Part shown: positions 33,919 to 42,421 of the stretch, piece after piece | Position numbering within the stretch: the first letter of the stretch is position 1 | How the letters are laid out: each line of letters opens with the position of its first letter | Origin: Bordetella petrii | GTDB lineage: Bacteria; Pseudomonadota; Gammaproteobacteria; Burkholderiales; Burkholderiaceae_B | DNA length: 64,000 nt | Direction of reading: 5' to 3' | Assembly: GCA_017745595.1 (NCBI GenBank) | Contig: WMBV01000008.1 | Location: 107,333-171,332, forward strand | Translations under genes and position numbers: made by a program | The notes under the pieces: generated by a model | What the model saw: only the letters and a program-made list of their open reading frames with translations | Database searches by the model: none | What the model was told of the DNA's origin: nothing

Positions 33919-34941
33919 TCATTGCTGGACGCTGATTCCGGCGTCCTGCACGACCTTGGTCCATCGGGCGATTTCCTGCTCGATGTAAGTGGTGAATTCC
34001 TGCGGCGTGTTGCCCTGGGCGGCAACCCCCAGGCGGGCGAGTTTCTCGCGGATTTCCGGCATGGCCAGGATCTCTCGCACTTCCTTGCTCAGCCGCCCCA
34101 CCACGGGCTCGGGCGTGCCGGCGGTTGTCATCAACCCGAACCATGCGCTGACGTCGTAGCCGGGCAGCCCGCTCTCGGCCACCGTGGGCACGTCGGGCAG
34201 CGTGGGGTAGCGCCTGGCCTCGGACACGGCCAGCGCGCGCAGGGCGCCGCTTTGTATGTGCGACAGCGTGTTCACGGGGTTGGCAAACATGAAGGCAAGC
34301 TGCCCGCCGATCAGCCCCACGGTGGCGTCGGCCTGGCCCTTGTAGGGAATGTGCGTGGCCGTGAAGCCCGCCATGGAAACGAACAGCTCGCCGGCCAGCT
34401 GCGAGGCCGAACCGGTGCCGGACGAGCCGAAATTGATGGTTCCGGGGTTCTTCTTCGCATACTCGATCAGCTCTTGTACTGAATGGGCCTTGAGTTGCGG
34501 GCCTGCCACCAGCACGAACGGCGTCTTGCCCAGCAGAGAAACGGGCTGCAGGTCGCGCAGGTAGTCGTACGGCACCTTCACGCCCAGCGCCACCGTGACG
34601 GTGTCGCCGATGTTCGACAGCAGCAGCGTGTAGCCGTCGGGCGGCGTGCGCGTCACGAAGTCGGTACCGATGGCGCCGGAGGCGCCCGGTTTGTTCTCTA
34701 CGATGACGGGCTGTTTCAGCCGCTGCGCAAGCGGTTCGGCAATGGTGCGCGCGATCAGGTCGGTGGGGCCGCCCGGCCCGTACGGGACGATGAAGCGCAG
34801 GGGCTTGGACGGATAGTCGTCCGCCTGTGCCGGCGGCGTGGCCGCCAGCGCCATGGCGCCGAGCAGAGTGCCGGCCGCCTTGGCCGCGCGGCGGACCAGG
34901 CTTGACAAGGGGAGATGCGCGTCGATGGGGAGCAGGTTCAT
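33919..34941 (-). CDS. Bug/TctC-family periplasmic binding protein
   Basis: A 340-residue receptor with a signal peptide ending near TPPAQA and the family strand YPSKPLRFIVPYGPGGPTDL, then KPGASGAIGTDFV and THIPYKGQADATVGLIGG. It is the first gene of the minus-strand set, with an AAGGAGA site before its ATG, and faces the LysR gene across 166 bp. It is clearly different from the receptor at 31959, so the operon carries two non-identical receptors without a membrane component. The ligand is unknown. Confidence 0.93.
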   Translation of the reverse strand: MNLLPIDAHLPLSSLVRRAAKAAGTLLGAMALAATPPAQADDYPSKPLRFIVPYGPGGPTDLIARTIAEPLAQRLKQPVIVENKPGASGAIGTDFVTRTPPDGYTLLLSNIGDTVTVALGVKVPYDYLRDLQPVSLLGKTPFVLVAGPQLKAHSVQELIEYAKKNPGTINFGSSGTGSASQLAGELFVSMAGFTATHIPYKGQADATVGLIGGQLAFMFANPVNTLSHIQSGALRALAVSEARRYPTLPDVPTVAESGLPGYDVSAWFGLMTTAGTPEPVVGRLSKEVREILAMPEIREKLARLGVAAQGNTPQEFTTYIEQEIARWTKVVQDAGISVQQ

Positions 34942-35090
34942 GGGAGTCTCCTTGTATGGGCCTTGTCCGGGCGCAAAGTTCTTCGCCCGGACGAGGCCTT
35001 GTTGTATGTGTTGCCGCCGCTTACTGCAGCTGCGACGGATTGTGCGGGCGCCCCAACAGGTTGGTCTAATATTTAATTTCTCGTCATTTC

Positions 35091-35105
35091 AGACTTTTTT
35101 GGTCT
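35091..35105. promoter_or_regulatory. Possible LysR-type operator in the lysR/bug intergenic region
   Basis: AGACTTTTTTGGTCT is a gapped inverted repeat (AGAC-N7-GTCT... arms of four) immediately before the LysR start codon at 35108. TTGGTCTAAT at 35061 and TTGGTCTTTA at 35099 also form a direct repeat 38 bp apart in this AT-rich stretch. LysR regulators commonly bind such spaced half-sites between their own gene and a divergent target operon. The assignment is tentative. Confidence 0.35.
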
Positions 35106-35107
35106 TT

Positions 35108-36040
35108 ATGCTGTCCACCCGCCTGCTCAACCAGTTCGTGGCCGTGGCCGAGGAGCTCAATTTCGGCCGGGCAGCCGTGCGCGTGCACATGGAACAGTCG
35201 CCGCTCAGCCAGGCCATCCGGCGGCTGGAGCAGAACCTGGGCGTACAGCTGTTCGTGCGCACCAAGCGGTCAGTGGCGCTGACGGTGGCGGGCGAGGTCA
35301 TGCTGCAGCAGGCCAAGGCCATGCTGAGGGCCGAGCATGCCACCATCGCCATGGTCAGGCGGGCCGACGAAGCCGGCTCCGGCAAGCTGTCCGTGGGCTT
35401 CGTCGGCACGGTCGCATACGGCATCGTGCCGCAGCTGTTATGGGGCTTTCGCGAGTCGCATCCGGATATCCAGCTGGACATCTTCGAGATGACGACAATG
35501 AACCAGATCCGCAATCTGAAGTCGGGGCAGCTCGACGCCGGACTGGTGCGCCGGCCGCTGCCCGCCGAATCCGGCATCGTTACCCGCACGCTCGAAATCG
35601 ACCGGTTCGGCCTGGCGGTGCCCGCTACGTCCCGGTGGGCGTCGCGCCGCACCATCGCGCTGGCGGACCTGCGCAACGAATCGTTCGTGGCGTATTCGCA
35701 CGACCGTGTGCCTATTCTGCATTCGTACGGCGTGTCGATGTGCCTTGAAGAAGGCTTTTACCCGCACATCATCTGCGAGGCCTGGCAGGCCTCCAGTATC
35801 CTCAGTTTCGTTGCCGCCGGCGTGGGCGTGGCGCTGATCCCGTCGCACCTGGCGCAGCTGAGCCATCCGGGGGTTGTCTACCGGCCGCTGTCGCGCCGCT
35901 CTCCCAATACCCGGCTCGAGATCGTCGTCATGTGGCACGAAGACAATCGTTCCGCCGCGCTGAGCCTGTTTCTCGATACGCTGGCGAAGGCCATATCAAA
36001 CCGCCGCGTCATACGCGAAAGCAATATCAAGGTGCAGTAG
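35108..36040 (+). CDS. LysR-family transcriptional regulator
   Basis: A 310-residue LysR regulator. The N-terminal winged helix-turn-helix is complete (LLNQFVAVAEELNFGRAAVR... SPLSQAIRRLEQNLGVQLFVR), followed by the effector domain that ends with FVAAGVGVALIPSHL. The start at 35108 is the family start; an upstream in-frame reading would add 90 residues of non-family sequence. It is divergent from the Bug/hydrolase/Bug/CoA-ligase operon and is its most likely regulator. It ends six bases before the convergent ynfA stop. Confidence 0.94.
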   Translation: MLSTRLLNQFVAVAEELNFGRAAVRVHMEQSPLSQAIRRLEQNLGVQLFVRTKRSVALTVAGEVMLQQAKAMLRAEHATIAMVRRADEAGSGKLSVGFVGTVAYGIVPQLLWGFRESHPDIQLDIFEMTTMNQIRNLKSGQLDAGLVRRPLPAESGIVTRTLEIDRFGLAVPATSRWASRRTIALADLRNESFVAYSHDRVPILHSYGVSMCLEEGFYPHIICEAWQASSILSFVAAGVGVALIPSHLAQLSHPGVVYRPLSRRSPNTRLEIVVMWHEDNRSAALSLFLDTLAKAISNRRVIRESNIKVQ

Positions 36041-36046
36041 CGCCGT

Positions 36047-36379
36047 TCAGCCCTGGCGCGGGCCGGCCATGATCAGCGCCATGCCGGCCAGGCACAGGCC
36101 GACGCCGGCCCAGTCGGTGGGCGTGGGCCGCACCCCGTCGACCGCCCAGAGCCACAGCAGCGCCATGCTGACGTACACGCCGCCGTAGGCCGCGTAGACG
36201 CGGCCCGTGGCGGTGGGGTGCAGGGTCAGCAGCCAGACGAACAGCGCCAGGCTCAGCGCGGCCGGCACCAGCAGCCAGGCGGAATAGCCCTGCTTCAACC
36301 ACAGATAGGGCAGATAGCAGCCGACGATCTCGGCCACGGCGGTCAGGGCGTACAGGCCCAGCGTATGCAACAGCGCCAT
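36047..36379 (-). CDS. ynfA: YnfA-family small membrane protein (UPF0060)
   Basis: A 110-residue protein with four predicted membrane helices. Conserved YnfA features are [32 protein letters not shown] and the tryptophan-rich end of helix three ([10 protein letters not shown]). The family is related to small multidrug-resistance exporters and some members have been reported to efflux cationic compounds. It lies 44 bp downstream of liuR in the same direction and may share its transcript, but no functional link is evident. Confidence 0.93.
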   Translation of the reverse strand: MALLHTLGLYALTAVAEIVGCYLPYLWLKQGYSAWLLVPAALSLALFVWLLTLHPTATGRVYAAYGGVYVSMALLWLWAVDGVRPTPTDWAGVGLCLAGMALIMAGPRQG

Positions 36380-36423
36380 GCTTCAGTCTCGTTCCGAGCG
36401 GCCGGCCACCGGGCGCTCGCGGT

Positions 36424-36801
36424 TCAGGGTTTCTGCGCCAGCAGCTGTTGGCATTGCCGTTCCTGTTCGGCGATTTCGGACAGGGTATCTTCGATATCGC
36501 GGCGCTGCTGTTCGAGGATGGCGCGATGCTGGGCCAGCACGTCGAGGTAGTGCCGCAACTGCGGCGTGCTGTCGCCCGGGCCGTCGTACATGTCGATGAG
36601 GGCGCGGATTTCCGACAGCTGCAGCCCCAGCCGCTTGCCGCGCAGCGCCAGCTTCAGGCGAGTGCGGTCGCGCGCGTCGTACACGCGGTTGCGACCTTCG
36701 CGCTCAGGGCTGACGATGCCCTGGTCTTCATAGAAGCGGATGGTGCGCGGCGTGATATCGAACTCGCGCGAGAGTTCGGAGATCGTCCAGGTAGGCGACA
36801 T
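36424..36801 (-). CDS. liuR: MerR-family regulator of leucine/isovalerate catabolism
   Basis: A 125-residue MerR regulator. The winged-helix DNA-binding domain TISELSREFDITPRTIRFYE is followed by NRVYDARDRTRLKLALRGK, a block highly characteristic of LiuR, then a dimerisation coiled coil (about residues 80-120). It lacks the metal-binding cysteines of metal-sensing MerR proteins; the two Cys-free coils suggest a small organic effector. The LiuR-like palindrome lies 14-30 bp upstream of its ATG, implying autoregulation, and the same sequence stands before liuA 8 kb away. Confidence 0.88.
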   Translation of the reverse strand: MSPTWTISELSREFDITPRTIRFYEDQGIVSPEREGRNRVYDARDRTRLKLALRGKRLGLQLSEIRALIDMYDGPGDSTPQLRHYLDVLAQHRAILEQQRRDIEDTLSEIAEQERQCQQLLAQKP

Positions 36802-36814
36802 GCGAAGTTTGGCA

Positions 36815-36831
36815 GTTTACGTAAACGTAAA
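36815..36831. promoter_or_regulatory. Probable LiuR operator between liuR and the MBL-hydrolase gene
   Basis: GTTTACGTAAACGTAAA matches the site in front of liuA base for base. The inner GTTTACGTAAAC (36815-36826) is a perfect palindrome. Its distance of 14 bp from the liuR ATG and 44 bp from the divergent MBL-fold gene places it over the promoters of both, consistent with autoregulation and possibly control of the hydrolase. Confidence 0.75.
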
Positions 36832-36874
36832 TTATGATGACCTGGAATAATCGTCAAGCCATCCGAGAACATTC

Positions 36875-37933
36875 ATGAATCCCAACGAGCGTCAATTGCA
36901 GTACCCCTGGGGCGACGTGCAGCCCGAACCCGGCCGTGCCCAGCAAGTGGCCGAAGGCGTGAAATGGATCCGCATGCCCTTGCCCTTCGCGCTGGACCAC
37001 ATCAATCTGTGGCTGCTGCGCGACGAGATCGACGGCCGCCAAGGTTGGACCATCGTCGATTGCGGCATCAGCCGCGATGAGGTCAAGGCATTGTGGGAAC
37101 AGGTGTTCGCCAACGAACTCGAAGGCCTGCCCGTGCTGCGCGTGCTGGTCACCCACATGCACCCCGACCACGTGGGGCTGGCGCACTGGCTGTGCGAGCG
37201 CTGGAACGCCCCGTTGTGGATGAGCATGACCGACTTCATGGTGGCCACGTTATGGTCGTCGCGCCGCGGCGGCTCGGGCCCCAACGGCCAGGCGGCGGTC
37301 GACCACTTCACCCGCCACGGCCTCACCGACCCCGACGCGCAAGAGCAGATCCGCCAGCGCGCCGGCTACTATCCCGGCCTGGTGCCGGCCATGCCGGCGC
37401 GCTATACCCGCCTGCTGCATGGCGACCGGGTCGCGATCGGCGGACGCGCCTGGCAGGTGGTCGTGGGCTATGGGCACGCGCCCGAACACGTATCGCTGTT
37501 CAGCCCCGAACTGGCCACGCTGATCTCGGGCGACATGGTGCTGCCGCGCATTTCCACCAACGTCAGCGTGTTCGACTACGAGCCGGACGCGAACCCGCTG
37601 CCCCTGTACCTGGATTCGCTCGACCGCTATGAAGGCCTGCCGGCCGATACGCTGGTGCTGCCGTCGCACGGGCGGCCGTTCAAGGGCCTGCACGAGCGCA
37701 TCGCCCAGCAGCACCAGCACCACGCCGAGCGTCTGGCAGAAGTGCTGCAGGCCTGTGCGCAACCGCAATCCACCTCCGACATCGTGCCGGTGCTGTTCAA
37801 GCGCAAGCTCGACCTGCACCAGCTCACCTTCGCCATGGGCGAGGCGCTGGCGCACCTGCATGCCCTGTATTTCGAAGGCAAGCTGGCCCGCCAGACCGGC
37901 GCCGACGGCATCGTGCGCTTCGTCGCCCGCTGA
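36875..37933 (+). CDS. MBL-fold metallo-hydrolase
   Basis: A 352-residue metallo-beta-lactamase-fold enzyme. The metal motif is THMHPDHVG (His94, His96, Asp98, His99), with further ligands in GYGHAPEHVSLF, SGDMVLPRI and LPSHGRPF. A C-terminal helical region of about 80 residues (QQHQHHAERLAEVL onward) is typical of the glyoxalase-II-like/LACTB2-like group with an added winged-helix domain. Thioester or lactone hydrolysis is likely. It is divergent from liuR over a LiuR-type site, so acyl-CoA or acylthioester turnover in leucine catabolism is a reasonable guess. Confidence 0.88.
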   Translation: MNPNERQLQYPWGDVQPEPGRAQQVAEGVKWIRMPLPFALDHINLWLLRDEIDGRQGWTIVDCGISRDEVKALWEQVFANELEGLPVLRVLVTHMHPDHVGLAHWLCERWNAPLWMSMTDFMVATLWSSRRGGSGPNGQAAVDHFTRHGLTDPDAQEQIRQRAGYYPGLVPAMPARYTRLLHGDRVAIGGRAWQVVVGYGHAPEHVSLFSPELATLISGDMVLPRISTNVSVFDYEPDANPLPLYLDSLDRYEGLPADTLVLPSHGRPFKGLHERIAQQHQHHAERLAEVLQACAQPQSTSDIVPVLFKRKLDLHQLTFAMGEALAHLHALYFEGKLARQTGADGIVRFVAR

Positions 37934-37950
37934 CGCGGGCGGCGCGCCGG

Positions 37951-40134
37951 CTAGAACCGCAGGCTGGCGCTCAGGCTATAGGTGCGCGGGTCGCCCGCCT
38001 TTACGTAATCGGGCGACTGGTACAGCCAATAGCGCTTGTCGGCCAGGTTGTTGATGCCCGCGCGGAAGGTGGTTTCGTAGCCGTAGATGCGGGTATCGTA
38101 GCGGGCGCCGATATTCACGATGGCATAGCCGGGCACTTCGATCCGGTTCGAGGCGCCCAGCATGGTGGCGCCGGTGTATTTCACATCGGCGCGCAGGCTC
38201 AGCCCCGGCAGTTGCGGCACGGTGTAGGCCACCTGCGCGGCGGCCACGAACTTCGGCGCGCCCGCGACCCGGTTGCCGATGTGGTCGGCCCCCCGCTTGT
38301 ATTCCGAATCCAGCAGCATCAGGCTGCCGCCCACGGTCCAATGGCTGGCGACGCGGGTGGATGCGCTCAACTCCAGCCCCTGGAAGACCGACTTGCCGTC
38401 CTGCACCAGTTCATTGGATGCGTTGGCGTATTCGGCCTTTTTCTCGATGCGGAACAAGGCCGCGGTCGCCGCCCAGTCGGCCTGGCCGGTCTTGATGCCC
38501 AGCTCGTACTGTTTGCTTTTCAGCGGGTCGAGCAGTTCGCCGAAATTGGCGTAGATGTTGCCCACCGACGAACCCGGCTCCAGCGATTCGACATAACTGG
38601 CGTAAGCCATGGTCTGCGGCGTGAAGTTGAACATCAGCGCCACGGTCGGGGTCAGCACGCCGTTCTGCTTGTAGTGCGTGGCGCGCGTGCCGTCCGGATC
38701 GAATCCCTGTTGCTCGTAATCGGTATAGCGCAAGCCGCCCAGCACCGACCAGCCGTGGGTCAGGTCGACCGTGTCGCTGGCGAACACGGCCTTCTGGGTG
38801 ATCTCGGCGGCGCGGTACAGGTCCAGGCTGCCGTCGCTGTAGTAACGGTTGGTGTTCTGGCGGCGCAGATTGCCCGTGCCTTGCAGCTGGTACACGCCGT
38901 CGGCGCTGTAGTCGTTCTTCTGCTTTTGCCACGATGCGCCCAGCACGACCTGGTGCTGCAAGGCCCCTGTGTAGAACCGGCCCTGCAGCATGGTCTGCCA
39001 CTGGTTGTACGAATAGGCCTCGCCGTAATCCGACCGGTAGTCGTCGTAGTCGCCCGCCTGGTTCTGCAAGAACAGCACCGATTCATTGCGCCGGGTGCGC
39101 GTGGTGTTGTAGGTGTAGTCGGTGCGCAGCGTCCAGTCCGGCGAAAACTCGTAGTTCAGGCCGGTGGAATAAAAGCGGAATGCGTTGTCGGCGTACGGGC
39201 CTTCGCCCACCAGCTTGCGGCTGTTGCGCACGGGGTCGGGCAGTTCGTTGCCCGCCAGCGCGCCGGCATAGATGGTCGGTTCCTGGCCTATTACCTTGCG
39301 GTCCTGGTAGATCGACTGGAAGTCCCAGCTCAGCTTGTCGCTCAGGTGCGCGTCCAGGGCCAGCGAGACGGCGGTCTGGTACAGCGAGCCGCCGTTGTAG
39401 GTGCTGCCTTCGTTGTGCGTGACGTTCAGGCGATAGCCGAAGCGGCCGTCGTCGCCCACGCGTCCGCCCAGGTCGACATGCTGGCGCAGCAGGCTCTGCG
39501 ACTCATAGCCCAGCTCCACGCTGCGCACGGGTTCGTCGGTGGGCCGCTTGGTCACGTAGTTGACCAGGCCGCCGGGCGAGCCGAAGCCGTACATGAAACC
39601 GCTGGCGCCCTTGAGCAGGTCGATCTGTTCGAAATGCTCATAAGGCAGGGTCGTGACATAGCTAAGGAACGGCTTGCCGTCGATGCGGAAGGAATTCTGC
39701 CAGTCCAGCGCCAGGCCGCGCACGCTCAGGTAGCTGGCCCAGGCGCCGTACGCCGCACTGTTGTCGGTTACCGAGGCGTCCAGCGCGAATACGTCGCCCA
39801 GCTTGTTGACCTGTCTTTCTTCCAGGTCGGCCGCGGTGACCACGGTGGTGGAAAACGGCGTTTCCAGCGGGGTGCGGGTGCCCAGCGCGCCGGCGCTGAC
39901 GGGGGCCGACAGGTGTTCCAGCGTGGCATCGATCGCGCCGCCCTGTACGGTTACCGCGGGCAGCTGGGCGACATCGGCGGCGGGCTCCGCCGGGGCCGCC
40001 GGGCCGGGCGGCTGCTGGGCCCGGGCGCCGGGGGCGGACGCCATGCCCAGCATCAGGGCAAGCAGTGAAGGCGTCGCGGCGCACCGCAACGATGCGCGTG
40101 CGCGCGGGGTATCGACGAAAGCAGGGCGAGCCAC
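37951..40134 (-). CDS. TonB-dependent siderophore receptor
   Basis: A 727-residue outer-membrane receptor. A signal peptide ends near APGARA, the plug domain spans about residues 75-210 (FSTTVVTAADLEERQVNKLGDV, LKGASGFMYGFGSPGGLVNYV), and a 22-strand barrel ends with YSLSASLRF, a terminal Phe as needed for Bam recognition. There is no N-terminal STN signalling domain, so it probably does not control a sigma/anti-sigma pair. The start is GTG at 40134 with a CGGAG site seven bases before it. A Fur-box-like sequence lies 40 bp upstream. The siderophore is unknown. Confidence 0.93.
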   Translation of the reverse strand: MARPAFVDTPRARASLRCAATPSLLALMLGMASAPGARAQQPPGPAAPAEPAADVAQLPAVTVQGGAIDATLEHLSAPVSAGALGTRTPLETPFSTTVVTAADLEERQVNKLGDVFALDASVTDNSAAYGAWASYLSVRGLALDWQNSFRIDGKPFLSYVTTLPYEHFEQIDLLKGASGFMYGFGSPGGLVNYVTKRPTDEPVRSVELGYESQSLLRQHVDLGGRVGDDGRFGYRLNVTHNEGSTYNGGSLYQTAVSLALDAHLSDKLSWDFQSIYQDRKVIGQEPTIYAGALAGNELPDPVRNSRKLVGEGPYADNAFRFYSTGLNYEFSPDWTLRTDYTYNTTRTRRNESVLFLQNQAGDYDDYRSDYGEAYSYNQWQTMLQGRFYTGALQHQVVLGASWQKQKNDYSADGVYQLQGTGNLRRQNTNRYYSDGSLDLYRAAEITQKAVFASDTVDLTHGWSVLGGLRYTDYEQQGFDPDGTRATHYKQNGVLTPTVALMFNFTPQTMAYASYVESLEPGSSVGNIYANFGELLDPLKSKQYELGIKTGQADWAATAALFRIEKKAEYANASNELVQDGKSVFQGLELSASTRVASHWTVGGSLMLLDSEYKRGADHIGNRVAGAPKFVAAAQVAYTVPQLPGLSLRADVKYTGATMLGASNRIEVPGYAIVNIGARYDTRIYGYETTFRAGINNLADKRYWLYQSPDYVKAGDPRTYSLSASLRF

Positions 40135-40173
40135 GAAAAAACTCCGGAAGGACCAAAGCCAGAGTTTTTAACG

Positions 40174-40193
40174 CAAATGAGACCGATTACCAA
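40174..40193 (-). promoter_or_regulatory. Fur-box-like sequence upstream of the TonB-dependent receptor
   Basis: Read on the minus strand the sequence is TTGGTAATCGGTCTCATTTG, resembling the betaproteobacterial Fur site TTGATAATCATTCTCATTTG with three differences. It lies 40-59 bp before the receptor's GTG codon in an unusually AT-rich island. Iron-dependent repression is the expected consequence; the match is imperfect. Confidence 0.45.
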
Positions 40194-40313
40194 ATGGATT
40201 AACAATCTCAAACAGACGGCGCCTTGCGGCAGGCATCGATTTTGGGGGCGCCGTGGGGGCAACGGCCGGCGTCTTGCGCTTTACCCGCCCTTCCTCCCCC
40301 TTCGCGGCCGGGC

Positions 40314-40940
40314 TTACCGGCTGGCGGTGGCCAGGCGCAGCGCCAGGCCCAGGAACACCAGCCCCGCTACCCGGTTGAGCCAGCGGGTGGCCGTGGGCGA
40401 GCGCTGCAGCAACTGCCCGAACGTGCCCGAAAAAAACGCGATCGAGCCGAATACCAGCAGGGTCGACACGATGAAGACGGCGCCCAGTTCGATGATCTGC
40501 AGGCCCACCGGCCCATGCGCCGGCGAGGTGAACTGCGGCAGGAAGGCGAAGAAGAACAGCAGCACCTTGGGATTGGTGAGATTCATGATGATGCCGCGCC
40601 GGTACAGTGCGCCGCGCGTCAGGGGCGCGGGCCGCTCGGCGTGCGCCGGGCCGCCGCGCGCGCGCAGGGCCTGCCAGGCCAGGTAGGCCAGATAGGCGGC
40701 GCCCACCAGTTTCAGGGCCGTGAACGCATGGGGGGATGCCGCGAATACCGCCGCCAGGCCGGCGGCCACCGCCGCCGTGTGGCCCAGCAGGCCGGTGCAC
40801 AGCCCCAGCACCACGAACATGCCGGCCGCGCGGCCCCAAATGGCCGATTGCATGAGTACGAACAGGTTGTCGGGGCCGGGCGTCAGGGCCAGCAGGACGG
40901 CAATGCCGAAAAAGGCGAGCAGCGTGTCGAATGGCAGCAT
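40314..40940 (-). CDS. LysE/RhtB-family exporter
   Basis: A 208-residue inner-membrane protein with six predicted helices. The N-terminus LLALTPGPDNLFVLMQSAIWGRAAG carries the family motif (T-P-G-P-D/N), and GIIMNLTNPKVLLFFFAFLPQF is the conserved middle block. Members export amino acids such as lysine, threonine, homoserine or leucine. I chose the inner Met at 40940, which begins MLPFDTLLAFF as in relatives; an upstream Met would add nine residues. It is divergent from metC, so export of a methionine-pathway amino acid is possible but not shown. Confidence 0.9.
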   Translation of the reverse strand: MLPFDTLLAFFGIAVLLALTPGPDNLFVLMQSAIWGRAAGMFVVLGLCTGLLGHTAAVAAGLAAVFAASPHAFTALKLVGAAYLAYLAWQALRARGGPAHAERPAPLTRGALYRRGIIMNLTNPKVLLFFFAFLPQFTSPAHGPVGLQIIELGAVFIVSTLLVFGSIAFFSGTFGQLLQRSPTATRWLNRVAGLVFLGLALRLATASR

Positions 40941-41109
40941 GGCGGGGCCGGCCACGCGCCAGCGCATGCCGGGAAACGGAATCGGACGGGCCTAAAGGGT
41001 ACTGCGCGCAGCCCGCGCGTGGCAATCGGGCCCGGCCGCGTTTTCGCGAATGCGGCGAATCTCCTAATATCGGGGTTCCAATCTTCCCGCCGCTTTTTGT
41101 CGCACCGCC

Positions 41110-42300
41110 ATGGCCAAAGACTCCGCTCCGCATATCGATACGCTGTTGCAGCACACCGGCACCGCGCCATTCAACCCGCAGACCGGCTCGGCGCCGGTCA
41201 ACCTGCCGTCCATGCGGGCCAGCACCGTGCGCTTCCAGAACCTGGATGCGCTCGAGGCCACCCAGCGCCGCAAGGCCGGCGGCGAACGCGCCGCCACCTA
41301 CGGACGCATGGGCATGGACACCCACGCCGCGCTCGAGCAGGTATTCCGCGAGCTGGAAGGCGGCACGCACGCCTACCTGGCGCCGTCGGGCATGGCCGGC
41401 ATCACCATGGCGATGACCTCGCTGTTGTCGGCGGGCGACCATGCCCTGGTGGCCGATTGCGTGTACGGGCCGGTCTACGAGCTGGACGCGGCGCTGCTCA
41501 AGCGCATGAACATCGAGCTGACCTATTTTTCGGCCGGCGACGACCTGGACGCGCTGGTGCGGCCCAACACGCGCCTGGTGTATGTGGAATCGCCCGGTTC
41601 GCTGTTGTTCCAGATGCTCGATCTGCCGGCCCTGGCCGCGTTCGCGCGCCGCCACGACCTGGTACTGGCGTGCGACAACACCTGGGGCTCGGGCTATGTG
41701 TACAGGCCGCTGGAGCTGGGCGCGCACGTGTCGGTGGTGGCCGGCACCAAGTATGTGGGCGGGCATTCCGACCTGATGCTGGGCGCGGTGGTGACCAACG
41801 ATGCCGGCGTGGCGCAGCGCCTGAACCGCACGCAATATGCGATGGGCTACTCGGTCAGCGCCGACGACGCCTGGCTGGCGTTGCGTGGCGTGCGCACCCT
41901 GCCCATCCGCATGGCGCAGCATGCCCGTCACGCCCTGCAAGTGTGCGAATTCCTGGCCACGCGGCCCGAGGTCGCGCGCATTTACCATCCCGCCTGGGCC
42001 GACGATCCGGGCCATGCGCTGTGGCAGCGCGATTGCACCGGCTCGAACGGCATGCTGGCCGTCGAGCTGCGCCTGGCGCCCGAAGCCTCGCGCCGCTTCG
42101 TCGACGCGCTGCAGTTGTTCGGTATCGGTTTTTCGTGGGGCGGCTTCGAAAGCCTGGTGCAGTGGGTGACGCGCGGAGAACTGGCGCGCCATCGCTACTG
42201 GACGGGCGGCGACCATGCCCTGGTGCGCCTGCACATCGGGCTGGAAGACCCGCGCGACCTGATCGCCGACCTGGCGCAGGCCCTGCAGGCCGCCGCCTGA
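41110..42300 (+). CDS. metC: Cystathionine beta-lyase
   Basis: A 396-residue fold-type I PLP enzyme of the Cys/Met-metabolism family. It splits cystathionine to homocysteine, pyruvate and ammonia. Tyr64 and Arg66 in TYGRMG bind the neighbouring subunit's PLP phosphate, APSGMAGITMAM forms the phosphate cradle, Asp189 lies in ACDNTWGSGYV and Lys214 in AGTKYVGGHSD makes the Schiff base. The YVGGHSD motif favours beta-lyase over gamma-synthase. A related enzyme of Bordetella avium was described as a toxic beta-cystathionase. The gene stands alone, divergent from a LysE exporter and followed by a REP-like doublet. Confidence 0.93.
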   Translation: MAKDSAPHIDTLLQHTGTAPFNPQTGSAPVNLPSMRASTVRFQNLDALEATQRRKAGGERAATYGRMGMDTHAALEQVFRELEGGTHAYLAPSGMAGITMAMTSLLSAGDHALVADCVYGPVYELDAALLKRMNIELTYFSAGDDLDALVRPNTRLVYVESPGSLLFQMLDLPALAAFARRHDLVLACDNTWGSGYVYRPLELGAHVSVVAGTKYVGGHSDLMLGAVVTNDAGVAQRLNRTQYAMGYSVSADDAWLALRGVRTLPIRMAQHARHALQVCEFLATRPEVARIYHPAWADDPGHALWQRDCTGSNGMLAVELRLAPEASRRFVDALQLFGIGFSWGGFESLVQWVTRGELARHRYWTGGDHALVRLHIGLEDPRDLIADLAQALQAAA

Positions 42301-42314
42301 GGGCTGCCAGGCCT

Positions 42315-42409
42315 GGTGTCTGACTCCCGCAGGGTGTCAGACACCGAAGTGTGGCGGCATTGTCTTGGTACCACGGTGTCCGACACCCGCTGCGCGGGAG
42401 TCAGGCACC
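42315..42409. repeat. REP-like inverted doublet
   Basis: The palindrome at 42315-42345 has perfect arms GGTGTCTGAC/GTCAGACACC and loop TCCCGCAGGGT. The one at 42375-42409 has GGTGTCCGAC and GTCAGGCACC with two mismatches and a 15-nt loop built on ACCCG...CGGGA. The 29-nt spacer begins GAAGTGTGG. The doublet separates convergent metC and dsbA and ends 13 bp before the dsbA stop codon. Confidence 0.88.
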
Positions 42410-42421
42410 TGCTTTGTGGCT

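Noticed and set aside
34838..35107. A 90-residue N-terminal extension of the LysR protein
   Set aside because: The LysR family begins at the Met at 35108; the extension covers the divergent gene's start and the promoter region and has no similarity in character to DNA-binding domains.
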